Source of the DNA: Cohnella ginsengisoli
GTDB lineage: Bacteria; Bacillota; Bacilli; Paenibacillales; Paenibacillaceae
Assembly: GCF_029525555.1 (NCBI RefSeq)
Contig: NZ_JAPDHZ010000004.1
Coordinates: 930,001 to 994,000 of the forward strand
Direction: 5' to 3'
Length of the DNA: 64,000 nt
The number at the start of each line of letters is the position of its first letter. The first letter of the stretch is position 1. The translations under genes and the position numbers were made by a program. Shown here one piece after another: positions 19,589 to 28,450 of this stretch. A model generated the notes under the pieces. That model saw only the letters and a list, made by a program, of their open reading frames with translations. It searched no databases and had not been told where the DNA came from.

Positions 19589-19727
19589 ATTGGTCGGCGG
19601 CTACTTGAACAATAACATTCCACATACATATCATATAATGTAATATTAGAACTTTAAATCGGAAATTTAACAAGCATAATGCAAATAATCTTGGAATAAT
19701 TACAAGCCATTCGAAATTTAAGCGTGA

Positions 19728-19744
19728 TATAATGTGACACATTA
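19728..19744 (+). promoter_or_regulatory. -10 element with overlapping 15-bp perfect palindrome, cyanurate operon
   Basis: TATAAT (19728-19733) overlaps the perfect palindrome TAATGTGACACATTA (19730-19744), with 7-bp arms around one base, 35 bp before the biuret hydrolase ATG. I see no good -35 at 16-18 bp, which fits an activator-dependent promoter. A second TATAATGT lies at 19634-19640. The site does not match the GlnR/TnrA consensus spacing. The operon-encoded PucR-type regulator is the obvious candidate to bind here. Confidence 0.45.
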
Positions 19745-19779
19745 CAAAGAAAACAGCTTTTTGAATAGGAGGACCTGAC

Positions 19780-20463
19780 ATGAGCGTTGAAGCCAAACCT
19801 TATGATTGGCCTTACGACGAAAAGATCGAGCCAAACAAAACGGCGCTATTGATTATCGATATGCAAACCGATTTTTGCGGCAAAGGCGGCTACGTCGAGC
19901 AAATGGGCTACGATCTGTCTTTAACTGCAAGGGCGATCGGCCCCATCACGCGGCTGCTTAAGCGAGTTAGGGAAATACCGGGCTTTACGGTCATCCATAC
20001 GAGAGAGGGCCACCGGCCCGATCTTTCCGATCTGCCGGCGAACAAGCGCTGGAGAAGCCGACGGGCGGGAGCGGAGATCGGCTCCGCAGGACCCATGGGA
20101 CGGATTCTGGTACGGGGAGAGCCGGGCTGGGAGATCATCCCCGAGCTTGCGCCGCTGTCGGGAGAACCGATCGTCGACAAGCCGGGCAAAGGCAGCTTTT
20201 ATGCCACCGACCTGGATTTGATCCTGAAGACGCTCGGAATCACGCACCTGATTCTAACAGGGATAACGACGGATGTTTGCGTCCATACGACGATGCGGGA
20301 AGCGAACGATCGCGGCTATGAATGCCTAATCTTAGAGGATTGCACGGGAGCGACCGATCCTTCCAACCACGAAGCGGCGCTTCTCATGGTGCAAATGCAA
20401 GGCGGCGTATTCGGCAGCGTATCCGATTCGGGCAAATTGCTTAAAGCTTTGGAATCTTTATAA
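19780..20463 (+). CDS. biuH: Biuret hydrolase (isochorismatase-like cysteine hydrolase)
   Basis: A 227-residue protein closely resembling the biuret hydrolase of Rhizobium (e.g. WPY..., MQTDFCGKGGYV, HTREGHRPDLSDLPANKRWR, GRILVRGEPGWEIIPEL, VDKPGKGSF). The catalytic triad is D27 (IIDMQ), K134 (DKPGKG) and C167 (TDVCVHTTMREANDRGYE). It hydrolyses biuret to allophanate plus ammonia in the cytoplasm. It is the first gene of the cyanurate operon, with AGGAGG before the ATG. The related ureidoacrylate amidohydrolase RutB is the main alternative, but the downstream cyanuric acid and allophanate hydrolases argue for biuret. Confidence 0.92.
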   Translation: MSVEAKPYDWPYDEKIEPNKTALLIIDMQTDFCGKGGYVEQMGYDLSLTARAIGPITRLLKRVREIPGFTVIHTREGHRPDLSDLPANKRWRSRRAGAEIGSAGPMGRILVRGEPGWEIIPELAPLSGEPIVDKPGKGSFYATDLDLILKTLGITHLILTGITTDVCVHTTMREANDRGYECLILEDCTGATDPSNHEAALLMVQMQGGVFGSVSDSGKLLKALESL

Positions 20464-20487
20464 AAAGGAAAATGGGGGGAATCGCAA

Positions 20488-21568
20488 ATGCGCAAAATGA
20501 ACGGAAAATGGATGTCAGTGGTTCTGTTATCTTCTATCGTTGCCATTGCCGGCTGCGGCAGCAATACGAATACTAAAAGCGGCAACGTCAATCCGTCGCC
20601 GGCCAACGATGCCTCTCCGTCCGCAACGACGGCGGCCGCTTCGACTGCGGCAAGCTCGGACTTGGGCACGCAAAAACTGAAAAAGGTCGTCGTTCGTCTG
20701 AAATGGATTAATCAGGCGCAGTTTGCCGGGTTCTACATAGCCAAGGAGAAAGGCTACTACAAAGACGCCGGTCTCGACGTGGATATTCGTCCGGGCGGCT
20801 CTGACTTCCCGTCGGTGCAGATGGTGTCCTCGGGAAGCGAGGACTTCGGTGTCACGGGTGCCGACCAAATCCTGATGTCACGCGAGAAGGGGGGCGCCGG
20901 TCGTCGCCTTGTCCGTCATTTACCGCTCGACGCCGTTCGTGCTTTTTACGCTTAAGAGTTCCGGAATTACCTCGATGAAGGATCTCGAAGGCCAAAAGGT
21001 TGGCGTCAAGCTCGGCGGCAACGAGGAGCTCACGTATCGGGCGATGGTCAACAAAGCTGGCGTTAAGGCCAAATCGATCAGCGAGATGCCCGTCAAATTC
21101 GATCTCAGCCCGCTGTTGACGGGGCAAGTCAAAGCTTGGCCGGGCTACGTGATTAACGAAGTCATCGCGGCTCAGGAGCAAGGACAGGAAGTGAACGTCA
21201 TTTATCCCAGCGACTATGGCATTAATTTTTACGCGGATACGCTGTTCACGACTGAAAAAATGATCCAGAAGGACCCCGAGACAGTCAAAAGCTTCGTCCA
21301 AGCGACGATGAAAGGGTGGGATTACGCGATCAACCACCCGGACGTAGCGGCGCAAGTGACGGTCCAGTACGGCGATCAGCTCGATATCGGTCACGAGACG
21401 AAAATGATGAACGCCAGCATTCCGCTGCTCGAAGCGGATAAAGGCCCGCTTGGCACGATGGAAGAATCGGAATGGCGCACGCTGCAGGACAGCCTGATCG
21501 ACGTCGGCTTCCTGAAGAAGAAGCAGGACCTGACCGCGGCCTTTACGAACGAATTCATTCAACCATAA
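20488..21568 (+). CDS. NMT1/NitT-TauT-type substrate-binding lipoprotein (frameshifted)
   Basis: About 359 residues after correction. The lipobox is IAGC (C23), followed by a low-complexity Asn/Ser/Ala/Thr linker (~24-55). The binding domain begins KKVVVRLKWINQAQFAGFYI with AKEKGYYKDAGLDVDIRPGG, typical of the NMT1/ThiY-like group. An extra G in the six-G run 20889-20894 breaks the frame. Corrected it reads MSREKGAPVVALSVIYRSTP. It captures a small ring compound outside the membrane for the ABC importer encoded next. Operon context suggests cyanuric acid, but related pyrimidine or thiazole-type ligands are possible. Confidence 0.88.
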
Positions 21569-21582
21569 AGGAGAGATAGCCG

Positions 21583-22429
21583 ATGGCGGCCATACGTAGC
21601 CTAGCCGAGCCTGCCAGAGATCGCGCCGCAGGCTCCGACTCCAGCTCCAGATCCAACGCCAATCCCAACCTCCATTCGAACGCCATTACGCTTCAGGATT
21701 GCTCCCTGACGTTCGGCAGCGTGCGCGTATTGAATCAAGTATCTCTCGATATCCGGAGCGGAGAGTTCATGTCCATTCTCGGACCGAGCGGCTGCGGGAA
21801 GTCGACGCTTCTCCGGCTCATCCTCGGCCTGCTCTCGCCGGATCGGGGCGGCGCTATCGTCCATCACGTGCCTCGGGAAGAGATCGGCATCGTCTTTCAA
21901 AAACCGGTGCTCATGCCCTGGCAAACCGCGATCCAAAACATCGAGCTGCCGCTTAGCATCGGACCCCAGCGCGCCAAACAATCGAAAGCCGAGCGCCGCG
22001 AGAAAGCCGAGTGGTCGCTGGAGCTTGTAGGACTGACGGACTTCCGCAACCACTTCCCGCAGCAGCTGAGCGGGGGGGATGCAGCAGCGGATCGCGATCG
22101 CCAGAGCGCTCGCGGCGAACCCGTCGATTCTACTGATGGACGAACCTTTCGGCGCGCTGGACGAATTCACGCGGGAGAAGCTCAACATCGAACTTCTCCG
22201 CCTATGGGCCAACCCGGACACGGGGTTGAACACGGTCGTCATGGTCACGCACTCGATTCAAGAATCCGTGCTCATGTCGGACCGGATCGTGATGATGTCG
22301 CCGCGTCCGGCCAAGGTCCAAGACATCGTGAGCGTGCCGCTGTCCCACCCGCGGCAGGCGGAGATGCAAGAGCATCCGGAATTTTTAAGCACGGTCAGGG
22401 AAATTCGAAAGCAGGTGAAGGCGCTATGA
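21583..22429 (+). CDS. ABC transporter ATP-binding protein, NitT/TauT type (frameshifted)
   Basis: About 281 residues after correction. Walker A is GPSGCGKST (67-75), the Q-loop VFQKPVLMPWQT, the signature LSGGMQQRIAIARALA, Walker B ILLMDEPFGALDE and the H-loop VMVTHSIQES. The signature is split by an extra G in the seven-G run 22072-22078. The wrong frame then happens to read straight into the permease, producing an artificial fusion. The true stop TGA (22427-22429) overlaps the permease ATG. It energises uptake of the operon's substrate. Confidence 0.92.
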
Positions 22430-23178
22430 CGACCAAATTCAAGGATATGCTGTACCCCATCGCTTTCGCCGTCGGCCTGATTTTGATCTGGGAGGCCGTC
22501 GTCCGTCTGTTCGAAATTCCGCTTTATCTGCTTCCGGCGCCCACGGACATCGCCCAAGTGATCGACGGCGAGCTGCTTCGCAACATGGGCGTGACCTTGT
22601 ACGAAGCGGTGCTCGGCTTCCTGCTCGCGAACGTGCTGGGATTCCTGACGGCCGTTCTGTTCGTCCATTCCCGGCCGGCGGAGAAAGGGATTTTCCCGCT
22701 GGCCATCGCGCTCAAGACGACGCCGGTCGTGGCGCTTGCTCCTTTGCTCGTCATCTGGCTGGGAACCGGTTATTGGTCCAAAGTGGCCGCCTCCATGATC
22801 ATTTGCTTTTTCCCCATACTCGTTAACAGCGTTAAAGGTTTGAAAGCCGTCGAGCATGAGGCATGGGAGCTGTTTTCGGCCTATAAAGGAACGAAGGCGG
22901 AGATCTTCTGGAAGCTGCGGCTGCCGACTAGCCTTCCCTATGTGCTGTCCGCCCTGAAAATCTCCAGCTCGCTCGCCATCGTAGGCGCCATCGTCGGCGA
23001 ATTCGTCGGTTCGAACAAAGGTCTAGGGTATTTGGTACTGTTGTCTTCCTATCATTTAGACACGCCGGTCATGTTCTCGGCGATCGCCGCGGCTGCGGTC
23101 GCGGGCCTCATCTTGTTCGGGATTATCGCTTCGGTCGAAAAAAGAGTCATATTCTGGCAAAAGGTGGATGAGGCATGA
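22426..23178 (+). CDS. ABC transporter permease, NitT/TauT type
   Basis: 250 residues with about six membrane helices. The EAA loop that contacts the ATPase is in EIFWKLRLPTSLPYVLSALK, and EFVGSNKGLGYLVLLSSYHL follows, as in SsuC/TauC-like permeases. It overlaps the ATPase gene and the atzD gene by 4 bp each (ATGA junctions), which indicates tight translational coupling across import and ring opening. Confidence 0.92.
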   Translation: MTTKFKDMLYPIAFAVGLILIWEAVVRLFEIPLYLLPAPTDIAQVIDGELLRNMGVTLYEAVLGFLLANVLGFLTAVLFVHSRPAEKGIFPLAIALKTTPVVALAPLLVIWLGTGYWSKVAASMIICFFPILVNSVKGLKAVEHEAWELFSAYKGTKAEIFWKLRLPTSLPYVLSALKISSSLAIVGAIVGEFVGSNKGLGYLVLLSSYHLDTPVMFSAIAAAAVAGLILFGIIASVEKRVIFWQKVDEA

Positions 23179-24248
23179 AGATCTCGGTCGTCCGCGTTCC
23201 GGCAGCGTCTCCGAGCGATACGGCATCGCTGCGGGCGCATATCGAAGAAGGAACGATTCATCCGTCTCAGGTGATCGCGGTATTGGGGAAAACGGAAGGC
23301 AACGGCTGCGTCAACGATTTCACGAGAGGCTACGCGGTGCAGACGCTTCGCGGCTTTTTCGCCGGGCTGATCGGAGTAGAGGCCGCGGATCGCATTTCTT
23401 TTATCATGTCGGGCGGCACCGAGGGCGTGCTCGCTCCGCACTTCACGGTCATTAGCCGTTCCGAAGCCGTGGGCGTGCCGGCCGCCGCCGGATCGAAGGC
23501 GCTTGCGGTCGGCGTCGCGCATACCCGTCGCTTCCTCCCGGAGGAGCTCGGGCGTTCCGCACAAATCGCCGAAGTATCGGCGGCCGTCGCCCGCGCCATG
23601 GCGGAGGCGCGTATCGAAGCGGCTTCCGACGTGCACTTCGTCCAGATCAAGTGCCCGCTGCTGGCGGACGCGGATATGGCGGACGCGCGGGCTCGCGGAG
23701 CCGATGTCGCGGTCGACGATACATATAAGTCGATGGGCTATTCCCGCGGAGCTTCCGCGCTTGGCGCGGCCGTCGCGCTCGGCGAGATTCGTCGCGAGGA
23801 CATCGGCGACGAAGACGTTTGCCAGTCTTGGGACAAGTTCAGCGAAGTTGCGTCCACGTCGGCGGGAAGCGAGCTCGCCTATTGCGAAGTGATCGTCTTC
23901 GGCAACTCGGCGCAGGCAAGCGGCGAGCTGTACATGAGCCACGGCGTCATGGCCGACGCCATCGACGGGAAGCCGCTGCTCGCGATGCTGGCGGACAATC
24001 ACGGCGCTGAGGTCGTGCAAGTACTCGCGAAAGCCGAGGCAGATCCGACGGGACTCGTCCGCGGCCGAAGGCATACCATGCTCAACGATTCGGACATTAA
24101 CCATACGCGTCATGCGCGGGCTGCCGTCGGCGCCGTGCTGGCATCGATCGTCGGCGATCCGATGATCTATGTCTCCGGCGGAGCCGAACATCAGGGACCG
24201 GCAGGCGGAGGACCGGTCGCCGTCATTTTCCGGCGTACGAATGCATAG
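23175..24248 (+). CDS. atzD: Cyanuric acid amidohydrolase (AtzD/barbiturase family)
   Basis: 357 residues, in the ring-opening amidohydrolase family built from three structurally repeated domains, each giving a Ser-Lys pair. The candidates here are K39 (GKTEGNGCVNDFTRGY) with S79 (FIMSGGTEG), K159 (VQIKCP) with a serine at 227-232 (ASTSAGSE), and K286 (LAKAEADP) with S334 (YVSGGAEHQGP). It opens the cyanuric acid ring to 1-carboxybiuret, which loses CO2 to give biuret. Barbiturase is the alternative within the family. The presence of biuret and allophanate hydrolases in the same operon makes cyanuric acid by far the better substrate. Confidence 0.92.
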   Translation: MKISVVRVPAASPSDTASLRAHIEEGTIHPSQVIAVLGKTEGNGCVNDFTRGYAVQTLRGFFAGLIGVEAADRISFIMSGGTEGVLAPHFTVISRSEAVGVPAAAGSKALAVGVAHTRRFLPEELGRSAQIAEVSAAVARAMAEARIEAASDVHFVQIKCPLLADADMADARARGADVAVDDTYKSMGYSRGASALGAAVALGEIRREDIGDEDVCQSWDKFSEVASTSAGSELAYCEVIVFGNSAQASGELYMSHGVMADAIDGKPLLAMLADNHGAEVVQVLAKAEADPTGLVRGRRHTMLNDSDINHTRHARAAVGAVLASIVGDPMIYVSGGAEHQGPAGGGPVAVIFRRTNA

Positions 24249-24304
24249 CGCTAAGACCAGAAGCGCATAGAAGCAAGACTAGAGACGAGGAGGAGAAGCC
24301 GACG

Positions 24305-26069
24305 ATGACTGCCGCACAATTTCCCCTGCGAATGACCGCAGCCTGGCTGCGTGAACAATACGCGGCGTCGAGGCTTACGCCGAGAGACGTCGCGGCAGAG
24401 ATCGTCCGCCGCGCTCGCGCCGACCGGGACATGAACATTTGGATCGTTCCCCCCGGAGCCGGAGGCGCTCGAGCCTTATTTGAAAAGACTGGATACGTTG
24501 GACAAATCGGCGCCCCTGTGGGGCATCCCTTTTGCCATTAAGGATAATATCGACCTCGCGAACGTCCCTACGACGGCGGGATGTCCCGAGTATGCCTATA
24601 CGCCGGGCGCGCACGCTACCGTCGTAGAAAGGCTGGTCGAAGCGGGAGCGATCCCGCTCGGCAAGACTAACCTGGATCAATTCGCGACCGGACTCGTTGG
24701 GACGAGAAGCCCTTACGGCGAGACGCATAACGCGTTGAAGCCCGAGCTCATCAGCGGCGGCTCCAGCTCCGGATCGGCCGTCGCCGTTGCGCGCGGACAT
24801 GCCGCGTTCGCGCTCGGCACCGATACCGCGGGATCGGGGCGCGTGCCCGCCGCGCTTAACGGCTTGATCGGCTTAAAGCCGAGCCTCGGAGCTTGGCCGA
24901 CGAGAGGCGTCGTGCCGGCATGCCGGAGCCTGGATTGCGTCACGGCATTCGCGCACGAGCTGGATGACGCGATGCTGGTGGATCGCGTTGCGCGAGGACC
25001 GGACGCTTCGGATCCATGGTCCCGCACGATCGTTCGGCGGTCGCCCGAGCTGCCGCGGCGCATTTTGCTGCCCGGCGGAGACTGGCCGTTTTTCGGACCT
25101 TATGCTTCGCAGTACGAAGCAGCCTGGCGGCAAGCGGAAAAGAAGGCGGCACGGCTCGGCATCGAGGTGCGGACGATCGATTACGCTTTGTTCGCGGAAG
25201 CCGCAGCCGTGCTTTATGACGGGCCTTGGGTCGCCGAACGTTGGGCGGCATTGGGCGCGTTCGTCGAGACGCATCCCGGCGTTACGTTCCCCGTAACGGA
25301 GCAGGTGCTGCGCTCCGGTTCGGGCGATCGGCACGAAGCAGCTTCGGTTTTTACGGCCATCCATCGGATCGGGGCATTGAAACTCGAAGCGGCCAAGCTG
25401 CTCGAGCACGCCGTGCTCCTGTTGCCGACGGCCGGCGGAACTTGGTCACGCGACGAGGTTAGGAACGACCCGATTCGAACGAATAGCGATATGGGGCGGT
25501 GGACGAATCACTGCAATCTGCTCGACCTGTGCGCGGTCGCGGTTCCCGCGGGAGAAGCCGCTCGTGACGTGCCGTTCGGCATTACGCTGTTCGCGGTGTC
25601 TGGCGGAGAAGAGATGCTGGCCAAGTTCGCCGATCGTTGGGCCAACCCAACGGAGGAAGCGGAGCAACGTTTGTCCGGTCGCCCTGAAAATCAGGCTGTC
25701 ACCATACCCGTGGCCGTATGCGGGCTTCACATGAGAGGCTTCTCGCTTGAGCGGCAAATGAAAGACCATGGCGCCGCGTTCGTCCGGGAAGAAAAGACAG
25801 CTTCCAGATACAAGCTGTTCAAGCTGCCGACAACCCCCGCGAAGCCGGGACTCATCAAGCAGGAGATAGGCGGCTCCGCGATCGAACTGGAAATTTGGGA
25901 GATGCCGCTGGACAAGTTCGGCCGGTTCGCCGCGCTCATTCCGGCGCCGCTCGGGATCGGCAAGATCGAGCTGGCCGACGGCACCGAGGTGTCCGGGTTC
26001 GTGTGCGAAGGATACGCATCCGCTAGCGCTGAGGACGTTACGGTTGCCGGAAGCTGGCGGAATGTTTGA
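24305..26069 (+). CDS. atzF: Allophanate hydrolase (frameshifted)
   Basis: About 587 residues after correction, comparable to AtzF. The amidase-signature domain (~60-430) has the catalytic lysine in FAIKDNIDLANVPTTAGCPE and the serines in ISGGSSSGSAVAVARG with GTDTAGSGRVPA. The C-terminal domain (~465-587: IPVAVCGLHMRGFSLERQM... and ALIPAPLGIGKIELADG) is the one found in AtzF and urea amidolyase, and acts in the second step. An extra C in the six-C run 24449-24454 breaks the frame near residue 50. Corrected it reads IVPPEPEALEPYLKRLDTLD. It converts allophanate to ammonia and CO2, completing mineralisation. Confidence 0.93.
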
Positions 26070-26107
26070 CCGAAGAATAATAAGAAACCGTGAAGGAGCG
26101 CGTCTAT

Positions 26108-26545
26108 ATGATCAAAGCGGAGGAAACCAAAGTCGTCGTCGGAGCCGAAATGGAATGGGGCCTCATGCCCGACCACTGGCATTTGTATCACCGGGAAATC
26201 GTGAACGCCTCGCAAGCGGACGAACTCGGCGTACGCGTAAGTTCGGTGCTATGGGAGAAAATCGGGGTTGGCGGCGCCGTTCTCCCGCACTATCACGACG
26301 TTGCGGAAATTATTCATATCACGGCCGGCCAGGTCAAGCTGCTGCGAGACGGGACTTGGACGCTGTACCAAGCCGGAGATACCTTCCATGTACCGGCCGG
26401 GGTCGTGCATTCCGTCGCTTGCGTCGGAGATTGCCCGAGCGAGCAAATCAGCATTTTCCTGCCCGTAGAAACCGATGTGCCTAGCAATTCATACTTTAAT
26501 ACGCATCTCGTCGAAGATGTCTACACCGACAAGCTTGGCCGATGA
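26108..26545 (+). CDS. Small cupin protein in the cyanurate operon
   Basis: A 145-residue single cupin barrel. Motif 1 is LPHYHDVAEIIHITAGQVKL (H-x-H and glutamate) and motif 2 is AGDTFHVPAGVVHSV. Both histidine sets are intact, so a metal site is probable. ATG 26108 with AAGGAG 10 bp upstream is preferred to a GTG at 26090. Its stop overlaps the regulator's ATG. No function is established. In this position it could handle 1-carboxybiuret or allophanate chemistry, bind an effector, or be unrelated. All of these are inference. Confidence 0.8.
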   Translation: MIKAEETKVVVGAEMEWGLMPDHWHLYHREIVNASQADELGVRVSSVLWEKIGVGGAVLPHYHDVAEIIHITAGQVKLLRDGTWTLYQAGDTFHVPAGVVHSVACVGDCPSEQISIFLPVETDVPSNSYFNTHLVEDVYTDKLGR

Positions 26546-28163
26546 TTAACGACACGTTGGCCTTTACCTGCCGCGATCTGCTGCTGATTCCGAATCTGCA
26601 AGGCGCTATCGTACTCGCGGGTCAAAAGGGAATGGATCGGGCGGTCAATCGGGTCAACGTCATGGAAGTGCCGGACGTGATCGATTGGGTACGGCCCGGC
26701 GAGTTTCTCGTGACCAGCGGCTTTCCTTTTCGCGACGATCCGGATCGGATCGCCGGGATGATCCCCCCAGCTCGCGGAACGGGGCGTGGCGGCGCTCGGT
26801 ATTAAAACGAAAAGATATATCGAGGAAATCCCGCCGGCCGTGCTGGAGATGGCGAACCAATACGACATTCCGCTCATCGAGCTGCCGCTTCCGACTTCCT
26901 TCTCCGACGTCGTTCGCGAGGTCATGGAGCGGGTGCTGGTCCAGGAAGCGAGGCAGCTGTCGCTGCTTCAGTTCAGATATCAGAAGCTATCGAAAAAGCT
27001 GCTGCACGGCGGGGGGGATCGACGACTTTCTGGGCGAGCTGGACGAGACGCTGCTGAACCCCGTCGTCCTGATGGACGGCTCCAACCAGCTTTACTTTTC
27101 GCCGATGGCCAAGGCGCTGTTCCCGGGCGCCGAGGATTCGCAAGCGTGGTCTCGGCTTTGCCACGACATCGAGCTTGGCGTCAGCTTTATGACGGTCCGC
27201 GATCGGCGGATCCGGGTGTACATATCGAACGAGGACGGCAAGGACAACGAATGCAGCATGCTGCTGCTCGAGTGGAACCGGGAGCTGGATGACGCGGACA
27301 AGCTGACGCTGGACCGCATCGGCGTGCTGGTCAGCCTGGAATTGGCCAATCTTCACGCAAGACGCGAGGTCGAATCCAAGTACGTCGACCAGTTTTTGCA
27401 GGACTGGCTGACCGGACGCATCGTCACCCGGCAGGACATTCAAGCGAGAGCGGATGCCTGTGGATGCCATATCGCCCGCGACGGCGCGTACAGCGCGATT
27501 TACCTCAGACTGTCCGACAAGCACGCGAACCCGAAGCTGCTGTCCAAGGCGACCAAGCAATTCAGGCGGTTCACTACGGAGCGCGAAGGCATCTGGGGAA
27601 CGCAGCTCGACGGACATATGGTGCTTCTCGTCTCGCACGAGACGGCCGATCATCTGAACCAACAGCTGGCGAAATGTCTTTACAGACTGTCGCAACTACT
27701 GGGATTGGAATCCAAAGCGGACGTTTCGTTTTGCGTCGGCGACCCCGTCGACGCAGCCGACGAGGTTAGGCGCAGCTGCGAGCAAGCGCGCAAAATCCAT
27801 TTGATCAGCTCGATATGCGGCGTTCGCGACGCCTTTATCCGATACAACCAGCTCGGCGTTTACCAGCTGCTTTATTTGCTGCCCGAGTCCGAGCAGGTCA
27901 AGGAGTTCCTCGACCGCATCGTTAAGCCCATCGTGGAATACGACGGCAAGCACAACACGCAGCTGCTCAAAACGTTCCAGTGCTACCTGCAGCACAACGA
28001 GAACGGCAAGCTGACGGCAGAGTCACTATTCTCGCACTACAACACGGTCGCTTACCGGATCGAGCGCGTGTACGATCTGCTCGGGCTCGACCCGGAAAAG
28101 GTAAACGACCGGCTGCAGCTGCAGCTGGCCGTCAAGCTGTACGAGATGAGGCAAGCGCGCTAG
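26542..28163 (+). CDS. PucR-family transcriptional regulator (two frameshifts)
   Basis: About 539 residues after correction. The N-terminal PucR ligand domain (~8-125) has RAVNRVNVMEVPDVIDWVRP and GEFLVTSGF. The C-terminal helix-turn-helix (HTH_30, ~480-535) has LTAESLFSHYNTVAYRIERV. Frames break at the C run 26763-26768 (corrected MIPQLAERGVAALGIKTKR) and the G run 27011-27017 (corrected LLHGGGIDDFLGELDETLLN). PucR-type proteins control purine, allantoin and related nitrogen catabolism. As the last gene of the operon it likely regulates the cyanurate genes, probably through the palindrome at 19730-19744. Confidence 0.9.
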
Positions 28164-28190
28164 CTCGAAAATTTTAATAGGAATGGAATT

Positions 28191-28222
28191 AAGAATCCGA
28201 CCGGACGTCGGGTTCTTTTTTT
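28191..28222 (+). terminator. Terminator of the cyanurate operon
   Basis: Stem AAGAATCCGAC/GTCGGGTTCTT (one G-T pair) around a short loop, then seven T's. It ends the eight-gene transcript. Confidence 0.88.
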
Positions 28223-28450
28223 GTTTCGCTTTTCCAAGATTCCCCGACACTGCTCGACATCATTAGGACTTCACGCATCGCCTAAACATGATCCCGACTG
28301 CTCATGTAGATGAACAGCGGCCAACATACAATATTACATGGAATATATTAGCAACTTTTAGCGGGAAAGGAGGTTCATCGTTATATCGGCGAAGAATAGC
28401 GGCATCCGTTCCCGTTCTACATCATCCAATTGAAGAGGTGATTGTTGTCC

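Noticed and set aside
19600..19760. GlnR/TnrA nitrogen-control box upstream of the cyanurate operon
   Set aside because: The TGTGA...TTACA half-sites have only 4 bp between them instead of the 7 bp required, so they do not match the consensus.
21583..23178. A fused ABC ATPase-permease protein
   Set aside because: The signature motif and Walker B continue in another frame after a seven-G run. The apparent fusion is produced by the frameshift, and the permease has its own start.
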